Part shown: positions 46,716-56,735 of the stretch, in pieces
Numbering within the stretch: the stretch's first letter is position 1
Layout of the letters: every line of letters begins with the position of its first letter
Assembly: GCF_017654505.1 (NCBI RefSeq)
Contig: NC_054536.1
Coordinates: 35,918,970-35,982,969, forward strand
Source: Polyodon spathula
Taxonomy: Eukaryota; Chordata; Actinopteri; Acipenseriformes; Polyodontidae
Length of the DNA: 64,000 nucleotides
Reading direction: 5' to 3'
The notes under the pieces: generated by a model
What the model was told of the DNA's origin: nothing
Databases searched by the model: none
What the model saw: the letters and a program-made list of their open reading frames with translations, nothing else
Made by a program: the position numbers and the translations under genes

Positions 46716-48967
46716 CTCATACACTTCCACTTTTCCAGGTGACAATATGTTTGTGTCATGCATGTGTTGCATGGGTGTCCTGTTCTTAAAGTGCTCCCAT
46801 TCGTCCTATCCATGTTACTATGAATGCTGATGCCAGCCCAACACCCCTTCCTAACTTGCAAAAGACTGTATTATGCCATTGAACATCTGTAATTCCATAC
46901 AACATAAAGTTATGCTAGGACATAGATTTATATTACAGCATTATTGGTAGTCCTTTTGACCAATGTGTCATGATTGACCATACATATACACTTCCCCTCA
47001 TGTTGCCCTGCATGCAGTTCCCCACCCTTGTTAAAAACCCTAACATCACATTCCCCTACTTTTGTCATTTTAATATCAATCCTAACTGCTGCATTAACTA
47101 AGGTTTTTGCAAATAATTTCCTTCCTTTTTGAGAATATATTTATAGCTAGAAAGCCTGCATATTCTATTACAGAGCCACAAAAATAAAACTGATTATATT
47201 TGCAAACTTATAGAAAGGGAGGTACCTCACGCTGCTGCCCCGAGAAATACTGTCTGTCTCGGGCAAACCTCTCCCGAGGACTTGGTGTTGGCTGTCCACA
47301 TTCTTTTTTCACCAGAGTACTTATTTTTTCGTGAGAAAGAAAGAACCTCACGAAAGAAGATCCCCTCACGCCAAAAGAAATTACATAGTGAATTAGTATA
47401 AAACCAAGTGGGTTTTATATTGTGTATTTCTGTGTTGCTGTTTCTTTTAGTTTTAGAATGTAATATTATTCAGGCTTTTCTTTTTTTAATTAATAAATCG
47501 ATGTATTGCCTCTGCCTAAATTTCTTATATATTTTGTGCAATGTGAATGGTACATTATCAAGAAATTATTATTATTATTGTCTCTTTCCTGTTCCTGCTC
47601 TAATCTTACGTTGCACGTTGAAGCTTTGTCTGTGACTGGTAATTGCAATTTACATTGCTCTGTCCACATGTAGCCTATGAGTCTGCTCCTGTACTGGTCA
47701 GCTGGTGGTAAACAATCGAATATACTTACACTGATAGAAGCACGTGGTACGCACAGGGCAGTCCAGAGTAGTAAAAACAATATTCCTTGGACAAGAACAT
47801 AGTTCCGTTAGCCCCGCCAGCACACAGGACAAAAATGTGAAACCGGGACAAAAATCATGCTTTTCGCTTTGGGCAACGGGACAGCCTTTTTGAAACTGGG
47901 ACTGCCCAGGCCAACCCAGGACGTTTAGTAACGTTACTTAAAGTATCTGTAGTAAATTAGGAGCCACTACCTGTACATATGGGCTCTGCATAAGGAGATC
48001 TAGTAGAAGACATGCATAATGGTAGGGGTGGCTCTAACAAAATACTCTACCTGTATGAATTTCACTGCCATGGTCAGTGTCTTGTGTGGCATCCACATGG
48101 TTGACGTGCTGTCAGTTTGTTAGGTGGGGGTGGGGAGCTGCATCCAAGGCAACATCAGTGGTAGTGAATATGTACAGTCAATCGTGAGACACAGGGGCAT
48201 GACATGAGAACTACCAACTGTGCTGAAATATTAATTTATAGCAGTCTGTTGTGTGGAATTCCAGATGTTCAATAGCATAACACAGACTTGGAGTGTTCAT
48301 TTATTGTTTTCACTATGATAGAAACCTATATAGGAACAATATCATAGACACCTATACCCAACAATAAGAATACACTGAAATATCAATACTAACTCACACC
48401 ATACCTCCACCATTGGGATTTATACTTTCTATTTATAAAGACACATCCTGCACCTCTCTTACAAGATTATAGTACAGCCACGTTGATATTAAATTCCTTG
48501 TTTGAAGAGAAGCATAATGTATAATAAATTGAACACATTACAGTCTACCAGATAATTGCACTTGCATTTGCACAGTATAAAAGTCATATGACCTTCAAAT
48601 TTGAGTAATACAGACATTTACAATCTCAGCTCGTATGCTAGACCTGGAACATTTTATAAGCCCATTAAGAACAACTTTTATTGGCACGCAATAAACTTAA
48701 CTAGGATGCAAATAATCTTGCTGTAATAGTATTTCTTTGAGATTAGTGTTGTTGTGAATATGCCTCTTTAGAGAGATTGGTTCCTTGAAGTTTAACCTTG
48801 ACATTTTAAATTGAACATGGTTAGTCTTCATTCTAGGATTCATGCATGGAATGAATAAATGCTTACCTTTTTGCATGGTTATTTCAAATCTTTATACTAA
48901 AAACAGGGTGATTGTTATGATACCTAAAATTGTTGAAAACTGGACCAAACAGTATTATTAAACTGTG
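46716..48967. other. No gene recognised
   Basis: Intergenic. Contains a short (ATT)n run near 47566 and a hairpin-like TCGTGAG..CTCACGA at 47329-47354. No exon or transposase identified. Confidence 0.4.
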
Positions 48968-50165
48968 TAACAATTTTTTTTTTTTGGTTCCTGGGTAGTA
49001 AGTGTTATTTCCTAATTGCTTATGCCTCAAAAGTATAGAAAATGGCCATTATTCCCCAAAATCTTTGCTTTTGTGACCAGGACAGTGATATTTTGAAATT
49101 TACCTATTTTCCAGAACATTCCAGATAGATTCAGTGCTGAGTAAACTTGGAGTAACTTCTAGAACTTTCCAGTAATATAAATAGTAATATAAACACAGGG
49201 GCCTTAAGCCCACCAGTTCAGGTTAGTTCCAGTTGCCTAAGTGGATACATGTCTGCATTTTTCTGAGGTGGCATTAAGAGGCTCCAATGGTGGCATTCCT
49301 GATGGGTCTCCAAGGTGGTTTTACCAAGTTTCCCTGCTATCTTTGCCTTTGGGACAGCAGGGACACCAAGGCGCACTACCACAGGCGGGGCTGGCCACAG
49401 CGGACTGAGTTCTCTGTGGGGAGGAACAACATCAAATGGGAGCCACTGGTGGACCCCTGGAAGGTGCTGATGCCACCACTGCACATCAAATTGGGCCTTA
49501 TGAAACAATTTGTCAGCGCTCTAGATAAGGAGTCGGCAGCCTTCAAGTACCTTCAAGACTTCTTCCCTAAGCTGTCTGAGACAAAGGTCAAAGCCGCTTC
49601 GTCGGACCACAGATAAAGAAGATCCTGGAGTGCAAAGAATTCCCCAAGAAGCTCATTAATAAGGAGAAAGCGGCTTGGAACAGCTTTGTCGCAGTGGTTC
49701 GGGGCTTCCTGGGCAATCACAAGGCCGAAAACTATGTGGAGCTGGTTGAGACTCTGGTGAAGAACTACGGCACAATGGGCTGTAGGATGTCCCTCAAAGT
49801 CCATATCCTTGATGCTCATCTTGATAAATTCAAGAAGAACATGGGAGCGTACTCGGAGGAGCAAGGCAAGCGCTTCCACCAGGATATACTGGACTTTGAA
49901 CGTCGCTACCAAGGACAGTATAACGAGAACATGATGGGAGACTACATTTGGGGGCTGATTTGTGAAAGTGATTTACGGTATAATCATAAATCTTGAAAAA
50001 CTACTCACTTCTAAATCTTTTATAGTCATTTTTGTATTACTTTAGTATAAAAACATGTTAATTTGGATTCATATGTTGTTTTTTTCTGACTTTATGTGAA
50101 TGAAAAGACACAAAAGCGCCCGTTTTCTCATTGGAAATAGGTATATTTCAAACTATCACTGTCCT
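48968..50165 (+). mobile_element. Decayed coding copy of a long-inverted-repeat DNA transposon
   Basis: The left 150 bases (TGTAACAATTTTT.., GGTTCCTGGGTAGTAAGTG.., then GACCAGGACAGTGATATTTTG) match both ends of the short element at 57434-57826. The right 170 bases (49985-50160) match that element's interior and stop at CACTGTCCTGG, so the outer right inverted repeat is lost. The coding remnant lies between them. The family is recognised here by shared ends; its superfamily is not clear to me. Confidence 0.7.
49290..49996 (+). pseudogene. Transposon-encoded protein remnant, superfamily unresolved
   Basis: Plus-strand frame 49287-49600 reads MVAFLMGLQGGFTKFPCYLC, LWDSRDTKAHYHRRGW and PLHIKLGLMKQFVSALDKES. 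After a single frameshift near 49600 the reading continues GPQIKKILECKEF, AAWNSFVAVVRGFLGNHKAE, NYGTMGCRMSLKVHILDAHL, YSEEQGKRFHQDILDFERRY and ends at a TGA at 49994. I recall very similar proteins (FPCxLCLWDSR, LPPLHIKLG, GERFHQD) as repeated uncharacterised genes in fish and invertebrate genomes, which fits a transposon product. The conserved segment usually found before MVAFLMGLQGG is absent, so the N-terminus is deleted. Confidence 0.7.
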
Positions 50166-50246
50166 GGTCTTATTCTGTTTGTCTGTTTACTTTTGTTTCT
50201 AGTACTTGATGCTTGCACGATTTGTTTTAAAAGCATTGTTTTATAT

Positions 50247-50414
50247 ATAACTGCAGTGTACAAAATTGAAGGCATATGAAACAAAAGGTTGTTAAAAAAC
50301 ACAAAAACTTTAAAAGATTAAAATAAAATAAAAGATTTTTTAATCTTTTAAACTTTTTGTGTACATTATTTATAAATCGTTTCTTTCATATGCCTTCAAT
50401 TTTGTACACTGCAG

Positions 50415-50419
<5 letters not shown>
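50247..50419. mobile_element. Foldback/MITE element: near-perfect palindrome
   Basis: Left arm AACTGCAGTGTACAAAATTG then AAGGCATATGAAA; right arm is its exact reverse complement (TTTCATATGCCTT, CAATTTTGTACACTGCAGTT). The interior is also inverted (ACACAAAAACTTTAAAAGATT against AATCTTTTAAACTTTTTGTGT), so about 170 bases fold into one hairpin. No coding capacity. A (TA)n array follows at once. Confidence 0.85.

Positions 50420-50489
<70 letters not shown>
50416..50489. repeat. (TA)n microsatellite
   Basis: About 70 bases of TA abutting the foldback element. Confidence 0.95.
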
Positions 50490-50493
<4 letters not shown>

Positions 50494-50731
50494 CGTTTAG
50501 CACAGAATCTCCTTGTATTGTTTAATCATCTGTATTATACATTTACATTCATCTGTTTCATTAAATGAGGCTTTAGTTAGTCGGTATTCCCAGTGCTGGG
50601 TGGTTGTTTCATAGTGTTAGTGGCAACCTCTAGTAGGAAGGGTTATTTTCATTCTTTTTGTAAAAAAAGGAACTGGAGGTGATTTTTCAAGGACAAGACA
50701 TTAGCACTACCATCAATAAACCAGACGGTAG

Positions 50732-51401
50732 TGTGACAGAAAGATGAGTTCTGGTGATGAATCTTCCTCCCGACCTGTGAGGGCGCTAAAGAACGGGAGG
50801 AGAAGTATCTGGAAGGGCTGGCCTGACAGTTCGTTTCCGGGTCAGGGAAGTGGGTCAGCCTGAAGGGAAGCGCGACTCTGTTGTAAGACCATATTGATTT
50901 GAAAGGTAAACGAGAGGCAGCTGCAAGTAATAAGGCAGCTGCAACCGTTTATCTCGATATCATGCGGGATTACATATAGGGGCCAGGGTAACGCTGATCT
51001 TCTCCTTCGTTTTGGGTTAACGTTAGGAGAGAAGGACTGAGAGAGGAGCTCTCAGAGTATTTGTGAAGAGTGTTTTACGTGCTGTGTGTTATTTTCTGTC
51101 TGTCTGTAATTTTCTGTCTTTGTCGCACTAATAGACAGTTAACGCACATCTCCGGAGCTGTCGAAAGGAGAGCACTATCCGGAGCACCACTGCACTGAGC
51201 ACCTGCACGTTTTCGATCACCCAGGACTGGTGACCGTACCGTTGTTGTTGTTGTGTATTGCCGGGGATTTATTATTTTTGACGGTCGCCATACCTGGAAA
51301 AGAGCAATAAAGCACTTATTCACTGAATCACTGTTGTCTGTTCATCACTCCTGCACCGCATCACCGCGACATCTGTTCCCCTTACCAACCGCTTTGCCAC
51401 A
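50732..51401 (+). repeat. 5' LTR of the Gmr1-like element
   Basis: 670 bp, TGTGACAG..TTTGCCACA. Contains AATAAA (in GAGCAATAAAGCAC, about 51303-51316). Relative to the 3' LTR it lacks about 47 bp near 51245, where GTTGTTGTTGTTGTG replaces a longer segment bounded by TTGTT repeats. Confidence 0.92.
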
Positions 51402-51403
51402 CG

Positions 51404-51417
51404 TGGTGTCAGATCCG
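51404..51417 (+). promoter_or_regulatory. Primer-binding site
   Basis: TGGTGTCAGATCC starts two bases after the 5' LTR; TGG is the complement of a tRNA CCA end. I cannot assign the tRNA. Confidence 0.7.
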
Positions 51418-51419
51418 GG

Positions 51420-52340
51420 ATGGACCGCAACGCACTGGCGGAGCTGCTGCAGGCACTGGAGATCAGACGGGATGCAGAGGAGAGACGGAGGGAGGAGCGC
51501 TATACGGCGCTCATTGAACGGGTAGGGCTGATCGTTGCTGCAGGAGCGACCCCTACCGGAACATCATTGATGTCGGCCCCGAAGGCACGGGCCATGAAAA
51601 TGATGACGGAGGATGATCCGGAGGCATTTTTGGTGGCGTTCGAGCGGCTGGCAACCGCGGCTGGGATGGCCTGGTTGGGAAGCGGCTGGCCAAGCCCGGA
51701 GGGACCAGTACCGCCTCGGAGTTCTGGGCAAGCCAGCTGGGACCTTGCCTGGTTGGGGAAGCGCAGGCAGCAAACCAAGCCCTGAGCGACCAGTACGCCA
51801 CTGACTATGACCTAGTCAAGCAGGCTATCCTCCGTCGTTTCAACATCACCGCGGAGACCCACCGGACGCGGTTCCGCGAGTACCGGAGAGCCCCGGAGAC
51901 ACGCCCCAGGGTGGTGGCACAGCGGTTGTGCGACCACATGGTCCATTGGCTGACCCCAGAGAAGAAGACCGCTCAACAAATGGGGGAAGCCATTGTGGTG
52001 GAACAATTCTGCCATGTGGTCGGCGCCGAAACTCAGGCGTGGGTACGGCGCCACAACCCTGACACCCTGGAGGAGGCGGTCAAATTGGCCGAAGATTTTG
52101 AAGACTCTTTGATGTCAGCCCGGTCGGGATCCTGTCAGCCCCTGCCCTGCTCAGGAACCAACCTCTCCCTCCCTCTCCTCCAACACCACCACCATCACCC
52201 TCGTTCCCGGCACCCAGACCTCCCAGACCGCCGACCCCGTTGGGCCCCCTTGCCTCCCCCCCATGGAGACCGAGGATGGCCCCCAGCTGGGGTAGAGGTG
52301 TTGCCCCTGCCCCGTTGCCCTACCAGCAGCGGGACAGATA
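51420..52340 (+). pseudogene. gag of the Gmr1-like element, frame-broken, SCAN-like capsid
   Basis: ATG at 51420 opens MDRNALAELLQALEIRRDAE and runs about 90 residues to DDPEAFLVAFERLATAAG. Around 51655-51710 the frame changes, and the sequence resumes as EFWASQLGPCLVGEAQAANQ, DQYATDYDLVKQAILRRFNI, then FREYRRAPETRPRVVAQRL and EQFCHVVGAETQAWVRRHNP. This helical stretch has the pattern of the SCAN domain, which is believed to derive from Gmr1-like gag capsids. A second frame change separates it from the zinc knuckle, which lies in the pol frame. The second shift could be programmed, but the first is more likely a mutation. Confidence 0.75.
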
Positions 52341-55300
52341 TTTAACCTATGCCCCCTCTGTCCCTCCACTCTGTTTTAGGTGTAACCAGCCAGGACATAG
52401 GGCCAGGTCATGCCCCGCTGCTATGGAGTGTGACGTGGCTGCATGCAACTGGACACCTGGAACGGGTAAGCAGGGGGAAAACGGTTGGGAGGGGCCCTGT
52501 CTGATTGACGTGGTTTTAGGGAATGTGAAAACCCACGCGTTAGTGGACACAGGGTGTGAGCAAACCTTGATCAGGACAGCTCTCTTGGGCGGTATGTCGT
52601 GGCGGCCACAAGGTCAGGTGGCCATCTCCTGTATCCATGGAGACACGGCGGCATACCCCACCCTAAAAGTATATTTATCGGTAGGACCGATAAAACGTCA
52701 CCTTGTAGTCGGGGTGGCGGAAAGGTTGCCGCACCCAGTTATTCTGGGCCGAGACTGGCCAAAATTCAAAGAATTGGTGCAAATAATGGCAGTCTCAGCC
52801 ACACACGTAAACGTGGCAGAAAAAGGGAAAAAGGAACGGATTGGTGATGTGTTTCCTTTTCATCCTGAAATGTTTTCCCCTCTTTTCCGTCCTAGAAAAA
52901 CAAATAAGGAGAGACGGACCGCGAAATGGGAGGGAGCGTCTTTGAGACAAGGCTGGGGTCTGGTGGGAGAGTGCTGTAATGGTAACAAACGCCAGTCGAA
53001 GGGAGTGGGAACGCAGTGTGACCGAGAGAGCGAGGTTACTGGGCCGACTAGGGCAGAGGTTATTCCAGCCCCTCTCAATATACCGGACCCGTGGTACTCA
53101 AGCGCGGACCTAGTGTGGGGCCAAAAGAACGACCCGTCACTGGTGCACGCTTGGGGGCAGGTCCGGTCCATTGAAGGTAAGGATGTTGATGGCGCTGGGC
53201 CGCTAGTATATCCACATTTCAGTATAAAGGGGCAATTACTATATAGGGTAAACCTAGCCGCGGGCACAGGACAGCCTGTAACACAATTATTGGTTCCCCC
53301 GTCTTGTCGGACCGAGGTCATGAGGCTGGCGCATGATATCCCTTTTGCGGGGCACCTCGGAGCCGAGAAGACGAGGGAGCGAATATTGGCTCGATTCTAT
53401 TGGCTCGGTCTTCATACTGATGTGTCGAAATATGTAGCCACATGCCCAGACTGCCAGCGAGTAGCGCCAGGTCGAGTGCGCCCCGCTCCTTTGATCCCAC
53501 TGCCGATTATTTCCACTCCGTTCGAGCGCATTGCAATGGACATAATGGGCCCGTTGCTACCTTCTGACTCTGGGTATACGCATATATTAGTAGTGGTGGA
53601 TTATGCAACGCGATACCCAGAGGCAGTTCCATTGAGGTCCACTAGTGCAGCTGCAATAGCCACCGAGTTAGCGCAGATTATGGCTAGAGTAGGGATCCCC
53701 AAGGAGATTTTGACTGATCACGGAACCAATTTTTTGTCCAATACGTTACAGCAGGTGTACAAAATATTAAAAATACGTCCCATCAGGACGTCCGTTTATC
53801 ATCCACAATCGGACGGTTTGGTTGAACGTTTTAATCAGACCTTAAAGTCGATGCTGAGGCGATTTGTAACACAGGAGCAGAAACATTGGGCATCGCTTCT
53901 TCCCTACCTCCTTTTTGCGGTGAGAGAAGTGCCGCAGAGTTCAACGGGGTTCTCCCCCTTTGAGCTCCTGTACGGCCGGCAGCCTCGCGGCATTCTCGAC
54001 CTGCTGAGGGAGGGGTGGGAGGAGCACAAAGGCTCGTCTAAAAATGTAGTGAAGTATGTGCTCCTACTACGAGATCGGCTGGATTTGGTCGGTCGTTTGG
54101 CCCAAGACAACCTCAGATCGGCTCAGCACCGACAACAGCAGCATTACAACAAAAATGCACGGATTCGAACCTTTCGACCAGGGGACAAGGTAATGCTGCT
54201 ACTTCCCTCATCTGAATCGAAACTGTGTGCTAAATGGCAGGGGCCGTATGAGGTGATTCGGGCTATAGGGAAAGTAAATTATGAAATTAGACAGCCCGAT
54301 CGCCGAAATGAACGTGAAATTTATCATGTCAATTTGTTAAAGCCCTGGCAGGCAAGGGAGGTCTTATTTATAGCCCCAGGCAATATGGAGGATGATTTAG
54401 GTCCCTGTCCAGAGACCCCGAGCACAAGAGCGATTTCTATGGGGGAACAATTGGTTCCGGATCAGCAAAGAGAGCTGCGTAAGCTTATTGAGGAGTTCAG
54501 CGATGTTTTTTCTGACGTGCCCGGCAGGACAAACTTAGTTGAATATGACATTATCTCTCCACCAGGTGTCACAGTGCGAGAGAGACCGTACCGGATCCCG
54601 GAAAGTCGACGAAGTGGCGTTCGCAAAGAGGTATGGGATATGCTCGAGCTTGGGGTGATTGAGCCTTCCAGGAGCGAGTGGTGCAGTCCGATCGTCATAG
54701 TGGCTAAGAAAGACGGCACCAACCGCTTCTGCGTGGATTTCAGAAAGGTGAACGCTATTGCTAAGTTCGATGCATACCCCATGCCTCGGGTCGACGAACT
54801 TTTAGACAGACTGGGAAAAGCGAGGTTTATTTCCACTCTGGACCTGACGAAGGGATACTGGCAAATCCCTTTAACCCGCAGCTCCAGAGAGAAAACCACA
54901 TTTTCAACACCAGAAGGGCTGTTCCACTTTAAAACCATGCCGTTTGGGCTACATGGTGCGCCCGCTGCCTTTCAGAGACTGATGGACCAGGTTTTACGCC
55001 CACATCATGAATATGCAGCAGCGTATATTGATGACGTGGTGATTTACAGCTCCACCTGGCGAGAGCATTTGGCTAGGGTTGCAGCCGTTCTTCAGTCTCT
55101 AAGGGCAGCCCGGCTGACAGCTAACTTGAGGAAATGTGCGTTTGCCAAAACAGAGACTCAATATTTGGGATTTTTAATGGGGAATGGAAGGGTGAGACCT
55201 GTAGTCACCAAAATCCAGGCTTTGGTTGATGCAGCGATCCCCAAAACCAAGACTCAGGTGAGGTCACTACTGGGCTTAGCCGGTTATTACCGCCGCTTCA

Positions 55301-56058
55301 TCCCCGAGTACGCCACAGTGGTTAACCCGTTAGTCGACCTCACCAAAAAGAGTGCTCCAAATTTAATTAAATGGTCAGCTGAGTGTCAGGGAGCGTTTGA
55401 TACTATTAAGCGTACACTTTGCCAGGCCCCCACTCTTATCACACCGGATTTCACCAAGAGATTCATCCTCCACACCGACGCATCGGATGTAGGTTTGGGT
55501 GCAGTCTTGTCCCAAAAAGTAGCTGGAGTAGAACACCCGATATTATACCTCAGTAAAAAAATGTTACCTCGGGAACGCAACTACTCCGTAGTCGAAAAAG
55601 AGTGTTTGGCCATTAAATGGGCTACTCACTCTTTACGATACTACCTGCTGGGACACTCATTCGATCTGGTCACAGACCACGCCCCACTCAAGTGGTTAAG
55701 CACAATGAAGGACAGCAATGCCCGGATAACTCGGTGGTATCTGGCATTGCAGCCCTTCATGTACCACATGGTACACCGTGCGGGGAAAGACCACCAAAAT
55801 GCGGATTATTTTTCCCGGGAGGGGGGAGTAATGGGGAAGGTAGATTTAGCCGAGTGTTCCTTCGGCTCCACTCTGAGCGGTGGGATATGTGACGGAAAGA
55901 TGAGTTCTGGTGATGAATCTTCCTCCCGACCTGTGAGGGCGCTAAAGAACGGGAGGAGAAGTATCTGGAAGGGCTGGCCTGACAGTTCGTTTCCGGGTCA
56001 GGGAAGTGGGTCAGCCTGGAAAGAAGCGCGACTCTGTTGTAAGACCGTATTGATTTGA
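52240..56058 (+). CDS. pol: Gag-pol C-terminal / pol polyprotein (PR-INT-RT-RH)
   Basis: 1272 codons without a stop. In order: CCHC zinc knuckle (C45, C48, H53, C58); aspartic protease motif LVDTG (D103); integrase zinc-binding region (HxxxH..CPDC) and DDE core with D434, D493 and E529, exact D35E spacing; GPY/F-like module (GPYEVI..HVNLLKPW); reverse transcriptase with D868 and YIDD (D931, D932); RNase H starting HTDASD (D1080). All catalytic residues are present, so the enzymes may still be functional. Integrase upstream of reverse transcriptase is the diagnostic Gmr1 order. The frame continues past the expected RNase H end (NADYFSREGG) about 75 residues and finishes inside the 3' LTR. The first Met is not necessarily the natural start. 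Confidence 0.9.
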   Translation: MGPLASPPWRPRMAPSWGRGVAPAPLPYQQRDRYLTYAPSVPPLCFRCNQPGHRARSCPAAMECDVAACNWTPGTGKQGENGWEGPCLIDVVLGNVKTHALVDTGCEQTLIRTALLGGMSWRPQGQVAISCIHGDTAAYPTLKVYLSVGPIKRHLVVGVAERLPHPVILGRDWPKFKELVQIMAVSATHVNVAEKGKKERIGDVFPFHPEMFSPLFRPRKTNKERRTAKWEGASLRQGWGLVGECCNGNKRQSKGVGTQCDRESEVTGPTRAEVIPAPLNIPDPWYSSADLVWGQKNDPSLVHAWGQVRSIEGKDVDGAGPLVYPHFSIKGQLLYRVNLAAGTGQPVTQLLVPPSCRTEVMRLAHDIPFAGHLGAEKTRERILARFYWLGLHTDVSKYVATCPDCQRVAPGRVRPAPLIPLPIISTPFERIAMDIMGPLLPSDSGYTHILVVVDYATRYPEAVPLRSTSAAAIATELAQIMARVGIPKEILTDHGTNFLSNTLQQVYKILKIRPIRTSVYHPQSDGLVERFNQTLKSMLRRFVTQEQKHWASLLPYLLFAVREVPQSSTGFSPFELLYGRQPRGILDLLREGWEEHKGSSKNVVKYVLLLRDRLDLVGRLAQDNLRSAQHRQQQHYNKNARIRTFRPGDKVMLLLPSSESKLCAKWQGPYEVIRAIGKVNYEIRQPDRRNEREIYHVNLLKPWQAREVLFIAPGNMEDDLGPCPETPSTRAISMGEQLVPDQQRELRKLIEEFSDVFSDVPGRTNLVEYDIISPPGVTVRERPYRIPESRRSGVRKEVWDMLELGVIEPSRSEWCSPIVIVAKKDGTNRFCVDFRKVNAIAKFDAYPMPRVDELLDRLGKARFISTLDLTKGYWQIPLTRSSREKTTFSTPEGLFHFKTMPFGLHGAPAAFQRLMDQVLRPHHEYAAAYIDDVVIYSSTWREHLARVAAVLQSLRAARLTANLRKCAFAKTETQYLGFLMGNGRVRPVVTKIQALVDAAIPKTKTQVRSLLGLAGYYRRFIPEYATVVNPLVDLTKKSAPNLIKWSAECQGAFDTIKRTLCQAPTLITPDFTKRFILHTDASDVGLGAVLSQKVAGVEHPILYLSKKMLPRERNYSVVEKECLAIKWATHSLRYYLLGHSFDLVTDHAPLKWLSTMKDSNARITRWYLALQPFMYHMVHRAGKDHQNADYFSREGGVMGKVDLAECSFGSTLSGGICDGKMSSGDESSSRPVRALKNGRRSIWKGWPDSSFPGQGSGSAWKEARLCCKTVLI
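55817..55829 (+). promoter_or_regulatory. Polypurine tract
   Basis: GGGAGGGGGGAGT is the only strong purine run before the 3' LTR, but it lies about 58 bases upstream of it instead of touching it. Confidence 0.5.
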
Positions 56059-56604
56059 AAGGTAAACGAGAGGCAGCTGCAAGTAATAAGGCAGCTGCAA
56101 CCGTTTACCTAGATATCATGCGGGATTACATATAGGGGCCAGGGTAACGCTGATCTTCTCCTTCGTTTTGGGTTAACGTTAGGAGAGAAGGACTGAGAGA
56201 GGAGCTCTCAGAGTATTTGTGAAGAGTGTTTTACGTGCTGTGTGTTATTTTCTGTCTGTCTGTAATTTTCTGTCTTTGTCGCACTAATATACAGTTAACG
56301 CACATCTCCGGAGCTGTCGAAAGGAGAGCACTATCCGGAGCACCACTGCACTGAGCACCTGCACGTTTTCGATCACCCAGGACTGGTGACCGTACCGTTG
56401 TTTTTGTTCGGGACTGTGCCCTTGTTTTCATTATCCCCGTGCTTTACACATTGTTGTGTATTGCCGGGGATTTATTATTTTTGACGGTCGCCATACCTGG
56501 AAAAGAGCAATAAAGCACTTATTCACTGAATCACTGTTGTCTGTTCATCACTCCTGCACCGCATCACCGCGACATCTGTTCCCCTTACCAACCACTTTGC
56601 CCCA
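55888..56604 (+). repeat. 3' LTR of the Gmr1-like element
   Basis: 717 bp, TGTGACGG..TTTGCCCCA. Carries the extra ~47 bp (TTCGGGACTGTGCCC.., near 56407-56453) missing from the 5' LTR. AATAAA is at about 56510. Confidence 0.92.
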
Positions 56605-56645
56605 GGTAGTTAGTTAGCATTCCTGTTATGGCCTCAGTAATAATA

Positions 56646-56659
56646 GTATATATATATAA

Positions 56660-56722
<63 letters not shown>
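56646..56722. repeat. (TA)n microsatellite
   Basis: About 75 bases of TA, about 40 bases after the gypsy target duplication. Confidence 0.95.

Positions 56723-56735
<13 letters not shown>

Larger units (their letters stand above)
50732..56604 (+). mobile_element. Complete Gmr1-like Ty3/gypsy LTR retrotransposon
   Basis: A 5,873-bp element flanked by the 5-bp duplication GGTAG (50727-50731 and 56605-56609). LTRs are 50732-51401 and 55888-56604. A primer-binding site starts TGGTGTCAGATCC at 51404; a purine tract (GGGAGGGGGGAG) lies at 55817. Gag is frame-broken, but pol is open. Domain order is protease, integrase, reverse transcriptase, RNase H, with integrase before reverse transcriptase. 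That is the copia-like order described for Gmr1-type gypsy elements of deuterostomes. The two LTRs differ at roughly ten bases plus one ~47-bp indel, so the insertion is fairly young. Confidence 0.93.
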
